Source: Geminocystis sp. NIES-3708
GTDB taxonomy: Bacteria > Cyanobacteriota > Cyanobacteriia > Cyanobacteriales > Cyanobacteriaceae
DNA: 64,000 nt
Reading direction: 5' to 3'
Assembly (NCBI RefSeq): GCF_001548095.1
Contig: NZ_AP014815.1
Location: forward strand, 1,921,656-1,985,655
The first letter of the stretch is position 1; the number at the start of each line of letters is the position of its first letter. The translations under genes and the position numbers were made by a program. This document shows positions 37,075 to 46,586 of the stretch, piece by piece. The notes under the pieces were generated by a model. The model searched no databases. It was not told the DNA's origin and saw only the letters and a program-made list of their open reading frames with translations.

Positions 37075-38622
37075 ATGAATCCTATCTCTCTTATTATAGG
37101 TGTGATCGTTGGTGCAGTAGTAACTTTCTTTTTAAAGCCAAATAAAATCGATAATAGCGTTATCGAAGAAGAGAAACAAAAAGCTTTAAGTCAAGCAGAA
37201 AATGATTTTGAGACTCGCAAACAAGAATTAATCGCTTCTTTAAGCCAACAATATCAAGCTGAAGCCAATCAAAAAATAGCTGATACAGAGAAAGCATTTG
37301 AAAGACAAATTCAAGATTATCAAAATCAAGTTAATGAGTTAGAGACAACTATTAATAATTTACAATCCGCAGAAGATAAAACTATCGAGCTACAAAACAC
37401 TATCTTGGAGTTACAGGCCAAAATTGCTGAATTAGAAGGCGGAGTAGAAACTTCAGGTTTGGATGATAGGGTAGCACAATTAGAGCAACAAATTCAGCAA
37501 CAAGTACAAGAATTTGAAGATAGACAAACTCAATTACAACAATCTTTTCAAGTTCAAATCGAACAGTTACAGGAAAGTCATCAGCAGGAAATTGAAGATT
37601 ATCAAATTCAAATTGATAACTATAGACAAACCATAGCAAATTTTAATACCCCTGTAGAAGAAGTTAATTTAATAGAAGAATCTTCTATGGAAGAAGTTGA
37701 TTTTCCTGATAACGTTGTTGACGAAATTTTAGACTCTCCTGAAGAAGAATTAATTCCTGCTTTTGATTTACCAGAAGAATCTGCTTCTTTTGATGATGGC
37801 GGCTTAGATTTTGTGAGTGAAGAGGAAGAATTGACTCCTGCTTTTGATTTACCAGAAGAATCTGCTTCTTTTGATGATGGCGGCTTAGATTTTGTGAGTG
37901 AAGAGGAAGAATTGACTCCTACTTTTGATTTACCAGAAGAATCTGCTTCTTTTGATGATGGTGGTTTAGATTTTGTGAGTGAAGAAGAAGAATTGACTCC
38001 TACTTTTGATTTACCAGAAGAATCTGCTTCTTTTGATGATGGTGGTTTAGATTTTGTGAGTGAAGAAGAAGAATTGACTCTTGATTTAGTAGAGGAAGAA
38101 ACTTCAGATAGTGCTTTAAATTTTCCTAGTGAGATGGAAGAATTATCTTTTGATTTAGAAGAAGATTCTGAAATAGAAGTATTTAGCGAAGATTTATCTG
38201 AGGATAATGAATTGAAAGAAATTTCTACTTCTGGAGATGATTTTAATTTTGATGCTTTTTCTGAATCTGCTTCTGATGTCGAAATATTTGGTGAAGGTTT
38301 AAATTTATCTACAGATAATGACTTAGAAGAAGTTTCTACTCCCGAAGATGATTTTAACTTTGATGCTTTTTCTGAATCTGCTTCTGCGTCAGTAGAGTCT
38401 GATGTAGAAATATTTACAGATAATTTATATGGAGATGATGACTTTAATCTTAACTTAGATTTATCTGATAACTCTGATGATAACGATTTAGATTTATCTG
38501 CTTTAGTTGATGATGACTCTAATTCTAATAATGAATTCGATTCTTTCACCAATGATAGTGATAACGATGAATTCGATTTTGACTCTTTATTAGATGATGA
38601 GGAAGAAAAATTCAATAAGTAA
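37075..38622 (+). CDS. membrane-anchored coiled-coil protein with acidic repeat C-terminus
   Basis: Not recognised as a characterised family. The start is ATG 37075, preceded at the right distance by GGAGG (37062-37066); a TTG at 37060 is in frame but overlaps that site. The 515 residues have a single N-terminal membrane span (about 3-20), a Gln/Glu-rich coiled coil to about 190, then four near-identical 27-residue units each containing FDLPEESASFDDGGLDF, and an Asp/Ser/Phe-rich acidic tail with recurring FNFDAFSES. The highly negative tail and coiled coil suggest a cytoplasmic scaffold or partner-binding protein (inference). The repeats are nearly identical at DNA level, indicating recent expansion. 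Confidence 0.75.
   Translation: MNPISLIIGVIVGAVVTFFLKPNKIDNSVIEEEKQKALSQAENDFETRKQELIASLSQQYQAEANQKIADTEKAFERQIQDYQNQVNELETTINNLQSAEDKTIELQNTILELQAKIAELEGGVETSGLDDRVAQLEQQIQQQVQEFEDRQTQLQQSFQVQIEQLQESHQQEIEDYQIQIDNYRQTIANFNTPVEEVNLIEESSMEEVDFPDNVVDEILDSPEEELIPAFDLPEESASFDDGGLDFVSEEEELTPAFDLPEESASFDDGGLDFVSEEEELTPTFDLPEESASFDDGGLDFVSEEEELTPTFDLPEESASFDDGGLDFVSEEEELTLDLVEEETSDSALNFPSEMEELSFDLEEDSEIEVFSEDLSEDNELKEISTSGDDFNFDAFSESASDVEIFGEGLNLSTDNDLEEVSTPEDDFNFDAFSESASASVESDVEIFTDNLYGDDDFNLNLDLSDNSDDNDLDLSALVDDDSNSNNEFDSFTNDSDNDEFDFDSLLDDEEEKFNK
37750..38073 (+). repeat. four tandem 81 bp coding repeats
   Basis: Units at 37750-37830, 37831-37911, 37912-37992 and 37993-38073 differ by only a few bases, and a partial fifth begins at 38074. 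Each encodes 27 residues from Leu-(Ile/Thr)-Pro through a run of Glu. The unit length keeps the frame, so copy number can vary without breaking the gene. Changes between units are few: LIP versus LTP, PAF versus PTF, and silent changes. Confidence 0.95.
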
Positions 38623-38689
38623 ATAACAAAAAATTAAGTTATTTGCTTATCAGTGATTATTTGTTATTTTTAATATTTACTGTTATTGA

Positions 38690-39124
38690 TTATAATTTTT
38701 TTTTAATCAATAAACAGTTGCGATTATCGGGCAAATGATCATACTTTAATTCATCGGCAATTTTTTGTAAAATCTCAATTCCTCTACCACCAGAAGCTAA
38801 CTCTTCCAGTGAAGATATTGTTTTTGATACTGGTATTGGTATTAATTGAAAAGGTTGCCCATAATCCCATATTTTAATTTTAATTTCTTCTGGTGTCACG
38901 TTGATTTCTAAATCAATAGGAGTTTCTGAAGGTCTATTTTTGTGTGCATGACGCACTGCATTTGTAAATCCTTCCGCCAAAGCGAGTTGACACTGTAACC
39001 AATCTTTTTCATTAATCCAGTCTTGTTTCATTGTATCAAAACGATGTAATACTTCTTCTAAATAAATCAAATCAGTTTTGACTTGGAAAAATATTTTTTG
39101 AGAAACTTTCAAGTGTAATTTCAA
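38690..39124 (-). CDS. RsbW-like anti-sigma/serine-protein kinase (HATPase_c)
   Basis: A 144-residue GHKL-fold protein. The N-box is EGFTNAVRHAH (about 51-61), the G1 box KIWDYGQPF (about 93), and the G2-like GGRGIEILQ (about 117). Proteins like this bind and phosphorylate anti-sigma-factor antagonists. The GAF-PP2C phosphatase at 44845-46308 is the type of enzyme that reverses this. No anti-sigma antagonist (STAS) gene is in the window. It diverges from the alpha/beta hydrolase gene. Confidence 0.85.
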   Translation of the reverse strand: MKLHLKVSQKIFFQVKTDLIYLEEVLHRFDTMKQDWINEKDWLQCQLALAEGFTNAVRHAHKNRPSETPIDLEINVTPEEIKIKIWDYGQPFQLIPIPVSKTISSLEELASGGRGIEILQKIADELKYDHLPDNRNCLLIKKKL

Positions 39125-39214
39125 CCTCTAATAATTTTTTTAGTGATGAAAAAATTTAATTTTAACTACTATTCAGATATAGTTATTTTAGCTTAAATTT
39201 TATTAAACCAAACT

Positions 39215-40123
39215 ATGATATTTTCTTCTTCAACTCAATATTATTCATGGAATAAATATAAATGTTCTTATACTAGTTATAATACTGATAAAAATCATAA
39301 TGTAGCTTTAGTCTTAATTCATCCTATCGGTGTTGGTTTATCAGGTAATTTTTGGCATCGTTTTTTATCTACTGAAGCTCGTCACCATAGTGATTTACCT
39401 ATTTATAATCCTGATTTATTAGGTTGTGGCAACAGTGATTTACCTCGTGTTGCTTATGATCCAAAAGATTGGGCAAACCAACTTAATTATTTTATCAAAA
39501 ATGTCATCAAAAAACCTGTTATTTTAGTTGTTCAAGGTGCATCTTTTCCTGTCGCTGTTTATATGTCTGCTGGAGAGGAAAAATCAGATTTAATTCAAGG
39601 TTTAATTTTGTCAGGTCCTCCTGCATGGAATATTATGACTAATGGGGGTAATCTTCGTGTTAGTGAAATTATTTGGAATTTATTTTTTGATTCTTTTATA
39701 GGCTCTTTATTTTATCAATATGCTCGTCGTCGTGATTTTATTAAATCTTTTTCTATTAAGCAACTATTTGCAGATGCTAAAGATGTTGATGATGAATGGT
39801 TAGATATGTTAGAAAAAGCAGCCATTAATCCTCAAAATCGTTATAGTGTTTTCTCTTTTTTAGCTGGATTTTGGCGTAAAGATTATTCAAAACTAATGAA
39901 AAAATTAGACCAAAAAATACTACTTTTAATCGGAGAAAAAGCTACCAGTGTTAGTAAAGAGGGTTTTAAAGAAACACCTGATCAGAGAATTCAATTATAC
40001 CAAAATAATATTGCTAATATCAAAGGGAAAAAAATCAAAGGGCGTAATGTTTTACCCTATGAATCAACGGAAGAATTTTTAACAGAAGTAATTGATTTTT
40101 ATAAAGATTTTGTTACTAATTAA
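39215..40123 (+). CDS. alpha/beta-fold hydrolase
   Basis: A 302-residue hydrolase of the lipase-like alpha/beta family. LVLIHPIGVGLSGNFWHRF gives the oxyanion region, YNPDLLGCGNSDLP the conserved core, and VVQGASFPVAVYMS replaces the usual GxSxG elbow by QGASFP. ILLIGEKATSVSKEG fits the Asp loop. No unmistakable catalytic His is seen near the C-terminus. Substrate unknown. The elbow departs from the consensus, so activity is uncertain. Confidence 0.78.
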   Translation: MIFSSSTQYYSWNKYKCSYTSYNTDKNHNVALVLIHPIGVGLSGNFWHRFLSTEARHHSDLPIYNPDLLGCGNSDLPRVAYDPKDWANQLNYFIKNVIKKPVILVVQGASFPVAVYMSAGEEKSDLIQGLILSGPPAWNIMTNGGNLRVSEIIWNLFFDSFIGSLFYQYARRRDFIKSFSIKQLFADAKDVDDEWLDMLEKAAINPQNRYSVFSFLAGFWRKDYSKLMKKLDQKILLLIGEKATSVSKEGFKETPDQRIQLYQNNIANIKGKKIKGRNVLPYESTEEFLTEVIDFYKDFVTN

Positions 40124-40242
40124 ATCTACAATCTATCATTAATTTACTTTTTATAATTTATCTTTTGTGGAGTTGATAATTCTCTACATTTAAGCACTTA
40201 TTTAAATTATTTAATTATTAGTTAGTTATTTATTAAAATTTT

Positions 40243-41493
40243 ATGGATAATATTCAAGCTATTAGAGGCACAAAAGATATTTTGCCCAGTGAAGTGATAT
40301 ATTGGCAATATTTGGAGAAAACTGTTGGAGAAATTTTAGCAAAGGCTAATTATCAAGAAATTAGGACTCCTATTTTTGAACAAACTTCTCTATTTGAAAG
40401 AGGTATTGGTGAAGCTACTGATGTAGTGGGCAAAGAAATGTACACATTTACAGATCGTGGAGAACGTTCTATTACTTTACGTCCTGAAGGCACTGCGGGA
40501 GTAGTACGTTCTTACATTCAGCATAAATTATTTGCCAGTGGTGGAGTTGAACGACTATGGTATGGTGGTGCTATGTTTCGTTATGAACGTCCTCAAGCAG
40601 GAAGACAACGACAGTTTCATCAAATAGGTTTGGAGTTGTTAGGTAGTAAGGCGGCAAGGGCAGATGTGGAAGTGATTGCTGTTGCTTGTGATATATTAAA
40701 GACCTTAGGCTTAAAAAACCTCAGTTTACAACTTAATTCCGTGGGCAGTAAAGAAGACAGACAAACCTATCGACAAGCCCTAGTAGATTATTTAACCCCC
40801 TACAAAGACGATTTAGATTCAGATTCACAGGATAGATTAAGTCGTAATCCTTTGCGAATTTTAGATAGTAAAGATCAAAAAACTCAAGAAATCGCCAAAA
40901 ATGCTCCTAATATCCTTGACTATCTAGGAGATGACTCCCGTAATCATTTTGAGAAAGTATGCAGTTTATTGAACGATTTAAATATCTCATATCAACTTAA
41001 TCCTCGTTTGGTTAGGGGCTTAGATTATTACACTCATACAGCTTTTGAAATACAGTCCTCTGATTTGGGCGCACAAGCAACAGTTTGTGGAGGTGGAAGA
41101 TATGACGGTTTAGTCTCCCAATTAGGAGGGTTGGAAACTCCAGCGATTGGTTGGGCAATGGGTATAGAAAGGTTAATATTATTATTGGAACAATTACAGC
41201 CTCTTAAACCTCAAAATCCCGATATTTATTTCGTTTCTCGTGGAGAAAAAGCAGAAAATCAAGCCCTTATAATTGCTCAAGAATTACGTCATACTGGTTT
41301 TAAGGTAGAATTAGATCTCACTGGTAGTAATTTTGCTAAACAATTTAAAAGAGGCGATCGTAGTGGTGCTAAAATCTGTTTAGTTTTAGGGGATAGTGAA
41401 GTTGAGCAAAAAGTAATTCAAGTAAAAGATTTAAAAACTTCAGAACAAAAAACCGTATCTCAGAAAGAATTAATAAAACTTTTATCGAATTAA
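40243..41493 (+). CDS. hisS: histidine-tRNA ligase
   Basis: A 416-residue class II synthetase. It opens with QAIRGTKDILP, carries the motif 2 arginine in RYERPQAGRQRQFHQIGLELLG (about 111), GLDYYTHTAFEIQ (about 259) and GGGRYDGLVSQLGG (about 281), and ends in the alpha/beta anticodon-binding domain (QALIIAQELRHTGFKVE, then KICLVLGD). Complete and normal in length. The phasin-like gene follows by 34 bp on the same strand, perhaps co-transcribed. Confidence 0.97.
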   Translation: MDNIQAIRGTKDILPSEVIYWQYLEKTVGEILAKANYQEIRTPIFEQTSLFERGIGEATDVVGKEMYTFTDRGERSITLRPEGTAGVVRSYIQHKLFASGGVERLWYGGAMFRYERPQAGRQRQFHQIGLELLGSKAARADVEVIAVACDILKTLGLKNLSLQLNSVGSKEDRQTYRQALVDYLTPYKDDLDSDSQDRLSRNPLRILDSKDQKTQEIAKNAPNILDYLGDDSRNHFEKVCSLLNDLNISYQLNPRLVRGLDYYTHTAFEIQSSDLGAQATVCGGGRYDGLVSQLGGLETPAIGWAMGIERLILLLEQLQPLKPQNPDIYFVSRGEKAENQALIIAQELRHTGFKVELDLTGSNFAKQFKRGDRSGAKICLVLGDSEVEQKVIQVKDLKTSEQKTVSQKELIKLLSN

Positions 41494-41527
41494 AATAGAA
41501 AAATAATTAAAAATTGATGGTAAGACT

Positions 41528-41851
41528 ATGGATAATAACGATTGGCTAAAACAATTATTAATGATAGGAGTCGGCACAACTTCTCTGGCGGCAGAAAAAA
41601 TAAAAGAAGTCAGTGAGCAATGGGTAAAAGAAGGTAAAATAAACCCAGATCAAGCTAAAGGAATTGTAGATGATTTATTGCAACAAATACAATCAGATCA
41701 AAGTACTATTCAAGCTCAAATGGAGCGACAAATTCGCAATATTTTACAAGATTTAGGTGTTCCTCGACAGTCTGAAATGGATGAATTAAGAGGGAGAATT
41801 GATCGTTTAGAGCGACAAATTAGAGATTTAGAAAATAAATCTTGGCGGTAA
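41528..41851 (+). CDS. phasin-family helical protein
   Basis: A 107-residue, nearly all-helical protein: an N-terminal short hydrophobic stretch (WLKQLLMIGVGTTSLA), an amphipathic middle (KEVSEQWVKEGKINPDQAKG) and a C-terminal leucine-rich coiled coil (DELRGRIDRLERQIRDLENK). This matches the short phasin-like proteins that coat polyhydroxyalkanoate granules or bind membranes. No PHA synthase gene is nearby, so the role is tentative. It follows hisS by 34 bp. Confidence 0.7.
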   Translation: MDNNDWLKQLLMIGVGTTSLAAEKIKEVSEQWVKEGKINPDQAKGIVDDLLQQIQSDQSTIQAQMERQIRNILQDLGVPRQSEMDELRGRIDRLERQIRDLENKSWR

Positions 41852-41983
41852 ATTATTAAATGATAATTAGTAATTAGAAATTTTAACTTTCGTTTTCTAA
41901 AATATTTTTTGTAAAAATATTTTTCACAAACATCAAAAATCTAATTTTTCTTTAGAAACTATTGCTCATTGCTCATCCCACAT

Positions 41984-42000
41984 TTAGCAACCCCTAATAA
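41984..42000 (-). repeat. possible decayed end of the MITE-like element
   Basis: Read on the minus strand, TTATTAGGGGTTGCTAA shares 13 contiguous bases with the left end of the element at 24502. No matching partner end was found nearby, so it may be a remnant or chance. It lies in the otherwise empty 273 bp gap between the phasin-like gene and the lipoprotein gene. Confidence 0.35.
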
Positions 42001-42124
42001 TCAATAAAAAAGTAATTAATCATTGGTTATAATGCCAATAATTAACTACTTTTATTTTAATTAATAATATTTTTAATAATAGTGAAAAAAATTCAGCTAT
42101 TATTCTGAGTAACTGACTTACCTA

Positions 42125-43009
42125 TTAGCGACGGCGGCGACTGCCGAAACCACTACTTCTTCTTGCAGGAGTGGTGCGACGAATCCCTGTAGATTTATTA
42201 CTACCAAAACGATTATTACTAGGCTGTCTGGCTTTACCAGATTTACCGCTAGTTTTTAGATTACTCGATCCTACACCAGAGCCTGTTCCTTTGCTACTAT
42301 TAGTATTAACTTTATTAATCTTATTGCCTGAACTATTTTTAATAGTACCCGTGGTGCGAAAAGACTGACGATTTTTTTCTACTGATGGCACAGAATTATT
42401 GTTAGTTCTATAGTTTGTTACCGCTTGATTATAACTAGAGCCATAACCACCAAAGCCATTCAAATTACCACCAGACTGATAGACAGGGGGAATATAGTAC
42501 TGAGGTCTAAATAACAGACTACCTAGTGCTTGTCCAGCTAGTGCACCGGCAAAAGGACTCCAGAAACTTGATTGTTGTCTCACGATGACGGTTTCTTGCC
42601 TTCCAGTGTCAGGGTTGGTGACAGTTTCTGTTTCATTATGAACATATTCTATTTTAAAGTCTTCGGTTAAGTGCATTATTGCTTCATTACCGTTGATTTC
42701 TACGAAAGTTTTTTCCCCATTTTTAATTTCTTCATCGGTTAATCTTGCCATTTGTAGATTAGTTGTTCTAAATATAGGGCTACTTCCGGGAGGATTATTA
42801 AGCAAAACTAAAGTATATTCACCGTCAACATCATTAAATGTAGCTTGTTGTACGGGATATTGTCCAGTAGCAATATTATTCTTAGGAATATTTGTGTTAT
42901 TAGTTAAATTAGCAGGATTATTAGTGCTTACACTATTAGATGAACCACAAGCGACAGTACTGAAACTGAGAATTATAGTTAAAAAAATAGCGATAATTGA
43001 TTTAAACAT
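42125..43009 (-). CDS. putative lipoprotein with Gly/Ser/Arg-rich tail
   Basis: Not recognised as a characterised family. The N-terminus has a signal sequence ending in the lipobox TVAC (Cys about 21), then an Asn/Thr-rich linker, a compact region with FNDVDGEYTLVLLNNPPGSS and EYVHNETETVTNPDTGRQET, a Gly-rich stretch (FAGALAGQALGSLLF), and a low-complexity Gly/Ser/Asn tail ending in basic SRRRR. Likely a surface- or periplasm-facing lipoprotein. It follows the DUF1517-like gene by 29 bp on the same strand, so they may be co-expressed. Confidence 0.72.
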   Translation of the reverse strand: MFKSIIAIFLTIILSFSTVACGSSNSVSTNNPANLTNNTNIPKNNIATGQYPVQQATFNDVDGEYTLVLLNNPPGSSPIFRTTNLQMARLTDEEIKNGEKTFVEINGNEAIMHLTEDFKIEYVHNETETVTNPDTGRQETVIVRQQSSFWSPFAGALAGQALGSLLFRPQYYIPPVYQSGGNLNGFGGYGSSYNQAVTNYRTNNNSVPSVEKNRQSFRTTGTIKNSSGNKINKVNTNSSKGTGSGVGSSNLKTSGKSGKARQPSNNRFGSNKSTGIRRTTPARRSSGFGSRRRR

Positions 43010-43038
43010 TATTTGCTTGATTTTTAGATTTATTAATT

Positions 43039-43635
43039 TTATAAAGGGATTAATTCAGGAAAATTGATTAAAATTTGATCAGATGTTAATCTTTCTCCTA
43101 ATCTAGCTGGGGAAAAATGGAGGGCAATGGCTCTATATTTATCTTTGTAATTAAGATTGATAAGAGCTTTCAAACCATAGGTTAAAGCTTCCATATCAGC
43201 TAAATCAGTTTCAATGTCCAAAACTTCACCTTCAAAGGCTACTGTGATCATAACAATTATATTTTCAGTAACAGGGAGAGATAAAGGTGTGTTTTCCTCT
43301 ACTTCCTCTAAATCTGGTTGACTGAGATATCGTTGTGCTGAGTCAGTAAATAACTCAGTGACGAAATCTCCGGCATCAGCTTCATCCCAAAATACATCTC
43401 CTTCATTAGAAGCACTTTGCCAATAGGTTTTATATTGTAAAATTGTTTCACAAGTATTAACTAAACACTCTCCCATAACTTCCATATCACCATCGGCATC
43501 TACGGCGATTCTAGCATTTTGGTTTAAGATTCCTAGTAAGGGGGCGATGTCGTTTCCCTGTAAATGAATAAAAATTCTGGAAACAACGTATCTTTTTTTC
43601 CCGACAAATTGATTAAAGCGATCAGTTATACTCAT
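43039..43635 (-). CDS. conserved cyanobacterial protein, probably DUF1517
   Basis: A 198-residue soluble protein without a signal or membrane span. The blocks FVGKKRYVVSRIFIHLQG near the start, QYKTYWQSASNEGDVFWDEA in the middle and IALHFSPARLGERLTSDQIL near the end are the kind of strongly conserved text I associate with cyanobacterial DUF1517 proteins. No catalytic motif is visible. Assignment is from memory of the family, so the domain name could be wrong; the gene itself is convincing. It is followed by the lipoprotein gene 29 bp later. Confidence 0.72.
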   Translation of the reverse strand: MSITDRFNQFVGKKRYVVSRIFIHLQGNDIAPLLGILNQNARIAVDADGDMEVMGECLVNTCETILQYKTYWQSASNEGDVFWDEADAGDFVTELFTDSAQRYLSQPDLEEVEENTPLSLPVTENIIVMITVAFEGEVLDIETDLADMEALTYGLKALINLNYKDKYRAIALHFSPARLGERLTSDQILINFPELIPL

Positions 43636-43725
43636 GATAATTAATAATTCATAGTTGATAATGAAACAAGAGAAAAGAGTAAGGAAAATTGATTAATTCC
43701 TCATTTATCATTTCATTTTTAATTA

Positions 43726-44568
43726 TTATTTACGGACTAATAAAACGGGACAATTTGCATTTACCCGAATATAATCAGATAAAGAAGTACCTAATAAACG
43801 ATCTAAATCAACTAAGTTTTTGGCAATAGAAGGACGACGATCAGGAGATCCTAATAATAATAAATCAATGTTTTTATCTTCTGCTAATTGACAAATTTGC
43901 TTTCCTGGTCTGCCTCCAGTTACGATACATTTAGTCTGAATGCCCATACGTTTAGCTTTGGCTAAAGCAGGTGCTAAAATGGGATTTTGTTCCATCTCAG
44001 AGGTAGATAAATCTAAATCTGGACTCATATCTGGATTTACTCTAACTAAGTATAATTCTGCTTCGGAATAGTCTCTGAGTAAATATAAAGTTAATTCCAG
44101 GGCATAATCTGCTGACTCTGATTTATCTAAAGCTAACATCACTCGTTTAATTTTACGCACATATATATCATCTTTCACTAACAGCATAGGGCGATCGCTA
44201 AGTTGAAATACATACTGACTGACTGAATTTTCTAAAAAAGATTCTAAACGAGTTAAACCCCTTGAGCCCATTAAAATAAGATCAGCATTAATTTCTTGAG
44301 CTGTATTACAAACAGTATCTTTAGGATCTCCTTGCTTTAAAATAGTAGAAACTTTGGTAGGATTGATATTGACGTTTTTTACTATATCAGATATGATTCG
44401 ACCGCCTTCTTCCCATTTTTGAGCTAAAGTATCCGCCGAAGCTTGAGGAGGTATGACATGAAGAATAGTAATTTCACTGTTTTGAAATGCAGGAATATCC
44501 AATAACATTTTTAGCATTTCTTGAGTATGACCAGTACCAGAATCAGCGTATAAAATTTTATCTAACAT
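43726..44568 (-). CDS. tandem universal stress protein
   Basis: A 280-residue protein with two UspA domains in a row (about 1-135 and 140-280). Each has the nucleotide-binding G-2x-G-9x-G(S/T) signature region: MGSRGLTRLESFLENSVSQY in the first and LGSPDRR-SIAKNLVDLDRLLGTSLSDYI in the second, each ending in PxLLVR/K. Probably binds ATP and serves in general stress responses; targets unknown. Monocistronic in appearance, with repeat copy C 104 bp upstream. Confidence 0.88.
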   Translation of the reverse strand: MLDKILYADSGTGHTQEMLKMLLDIPAFQNSEITILHVIPPQASADTLAQKWEEGGRIISDIVKNVNINPTKVSTILKQGDPKDTVCNTAQEINADLILMGSRGLTRLESFLENSVSQYVFQLSDRPMLLVKDDIYVRKIKRVMLALDKSESADYALELTLYLLRDYSEAELYLVRVNPDMSPDLDLSTSEMEQNPILAPALAKAKRMGIQTKCIVTGGRPGKQICQLAEDKNIDLLLLGSPDRRPSIAKNLVDLDRLLGTSLSDYIRVNANCPVLLVRK

Positions 44569-44671
44569 AATTTTACAAGTGTATTTTTATTAAAGTCTTT
44601 ATCTTTAAAATACAACTTTCAGTGACCGTAAAATCTAACATTTTGTAAAGACTATAAAAAAATTAGAGATG

Positions 44672-44841
44672 ACCTCAGTTTGACAGAAGAAAAGTCGTGA
44701 AAACGAGACAGGTGGACAAGGAAACAGGTAGAAAAATTCCTAATATTTGTACACTTTAAAATAATTTTATTGATTCATGCAAGATGTAGTTTGTCTATCT
44801 TTAAGTCATTTCTCACCAATAATTTTATATCGAAGTCAGGT
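44672..44841 (+). repeat. dispersed imperfect-palindrome repeat, copy C
   Basis: Bounded by ACCTCAGTTTGA and TCGAAGTCAGGT. Inner blocks are GACAGAAGAAAAGTCGTGAA, ACGAGACAGGTGGACAAG near 44703, TGATTCATGCAAGA near 44770 and CTTTAAGTCA near 44800. It ends 3 bp from the stop codon of the GAF-PP2C phosphatase gene, with the same polarity as copies A, B and D. Confidence 0.8.
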
Positions 44842-44844
44842 GAA

Positions 44845-46308
44845 CTAAGGTTCACTACAAGCACAAACAATTGAATCATTGGGATTAAATTTAACGATAA
44901 TTAAAGTCATATCATCGGTATTTTTATGACCTATACCAGTGAATTGTTTAATTTCCTGAAAAATATAGTTAAGAATTTCCTCAGCTGCGGAATAATTTTG
45001 ACAAGCATAGTCAAAACAAATATGTAAATTATCCTCATCAAATCTTTGATTATTCTGATTAACAGCATCTGTTAAACCATCAGTATAATAAAGAATAATA
45101 TCATTCAATTCTAATTTAATTACATCATCTTTATATTCAGAATTAGGTTCTAAACCAATTAACATTCCTTCTGTATCTAAGGGAATAATTTTTTTTGTTT
45201 TTTCTCTCCATAATAAAGGAGGATTATGAGCCGCATTAGCAAAGCGTAAAAGATGAGTTTGAGGATCATATTCCGAGTAAAATAACGTCACAAAACGATG
45301 AGAATTATCTAAATCAGCATACATCACCCGATTAAGATGCTCTAATACTTTAGAAGGAGAATGACGATTTAATACTTCTGCCCGTAACATTCCCCTCGTC
45401 ATTGTCATAATCAATCCTGCTGGTACACCTTTACCCATGACATCTCCAATGACTATACTCCAAGGCTCACAAGGTGCATTAGGTATTTGTGCAGTATTTT
45501 CATCCCATTGATCATAATTCACGGGAATAAAATCATAATAATCGCCGCCAACACGATTCGCTGTTTGACACTTAGCCGCTACTTCTAAGCCTTTAATCAT
45601 CGGACATTTTCGAGGTAATAATCTTAATTGAATTTCTGAGGCAATCTCTAATTCTCGATCTTGTCGTTCTTTTGATCTCAATTCTACTGTTAATTCATGA
45701 TTGGCGATCGCCACTGCTGTTTGATCTGCGACTAATTGAGCTAGTTTTTTACGAGTTTGAGTCCATAAATATTGAGAATCCTTACTGAAAATATACAATC
45801 GTCCTTTTTCAATATTTTTAATTAAAATTGGAGTACTAAAAACATTTAAAAAAGGCGTTAGCTTATCATTAAACTTATCTTCTACAAAACTGGAAAAACA
45901 TTCAATATTAGGAACAATATCAGGATTTTTTTCGTGCTTTTTTTGATAACTATTAATTTCATTAACTACACTTTGAAATGAATGATTAATTTGTTCTCGC
46001 AACTGATTATTTTGACAATAAATTTGCTCTAAATTAACTTTATGATTATCATGATAAAGTATTAACGCACCACCTTCCGCATCCGTAACTCTGGCAACCA
46101 TTAAAGGAGTTAATTCCAAAAACTGATTCAAATTATTAAAGCTACGTAAAGCAAAACTTAAAGAGCTTAATAAATTTTGAATTTTATTTTGTTCCCGTTG
46201 TAAACTAGCTACCAACTCTTTTAAAGCCAAAACAGGAGTATATTTATCCGATTGATAATTAGATGACACAGTTTTAGAATTTAGAGAATTAGGTTTAAAG
46301 ATAGACAC
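44845..46308 (-). CDS. GAF-domain PP2C (RsbU/SpoIIE-type) serine phosphatase
   Basis: A 487-residue regulator. The N-terminal half (about 55-200) is a GAF-like sensor region, then a linker helix (QDRELEIASEIQLRLLPRKC) that is characteristic of RsbU-type proteins, and a SpoIIE/PP2C domain with GGDYYDFIPV, IVIGDVMGKGVPAGLIMTMT, FANAAHNPPLL and ILYYTDGLTDA carrying the metal-binding Asp residues. It should dephosphorylate an anti-anti-sigma STAS protein in a partner-switching pathway; the RsbW-like kinase at 38690-39124 could be the opposing enzyme, though distance makes this only a suggestion. Confidence 0.88.
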   Translation of the reverse strand: MSIFKPNSLNSKTVSSNYQSDKYTPVLALKELVASLQREQNKIQNLLSSLSFALRSFNNLNQFLELTPLMVARVTDAEGGALILYHDNHKVNLEQIYCQNNQLREQINHSFQSVVNEINSYQKKHEKNPDIVPNIECFSSFVEDKFNDKLTPFLNVFSTPILIKNIEKGRLYIFSKDSQYLWTQTRKKLAQLVADQTAVAIANHELTVELRSKERQDRELEIASEIQLRLLPRKCPMIKGLEVAAKCQTANRVGGDYYDFIPVNYDQWDENTAQIPNAPCEPWSIVIGDVMGKGVPAGLIMTMTRGMLRAEVLNRHSPSKVLEHLNRVMYADLDNSHRFVTLFYSEYDPQTHLLRFANAAHNPPLLWREKTKKIIPLDTEGMLIGLEPNSEYKDDVIKLELNDIILYYTDGLTDAVNQNNQRFDEDNLHICFDYACQNYSAAEEILNYIFQEIKQFTGIGHKNTDDMTLIIVKFNPNDSIVCACSEP

Positions 46309-46586
46309 GCAAATAATTAATAATATTAATACTGATAAATACCATCTTCATAGATCAAAGATAGTAGTCAACCTGATCAATGATGAAGAAAGTATATCAA
46401 CTATTTATCAAATGTCAAGTTTAATATAATATCTACAGTATTTTCTTTTCATAGAGATAACTATCAGCTTTGAGTAATTAGCTTTTAAGTATAGTAACGA
46501 AGATTTACAGATTTATTTTTTATTTTGAATTATTCACAAATGATTTAGTCCAATTGCTATAGAATATCTAAATTAATTATTAATTA

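Noticed and set aside
37750-38073. Regular 81 bp repeats considered as a CRISPR array
   Set aside because: There are no unique spacers between units; the repeats are contiguous, in frame and coding.
37620-38615. Long minus-strand Ser/Lys-rich frame opposite the acidic repeat protein
   Set aside because: It is the antisense of Asp/Glu/Ser codons in tandem repeats; the sense gene has a ribosome site, membrane span and coiled coil.
41895-41935. A/T-rich repeats AAATATTTTT in the gap after the phasin-like gene
   Set aside because: Low-complexity AT sequence of a kind expected by chance here; no consistent unit or partner.
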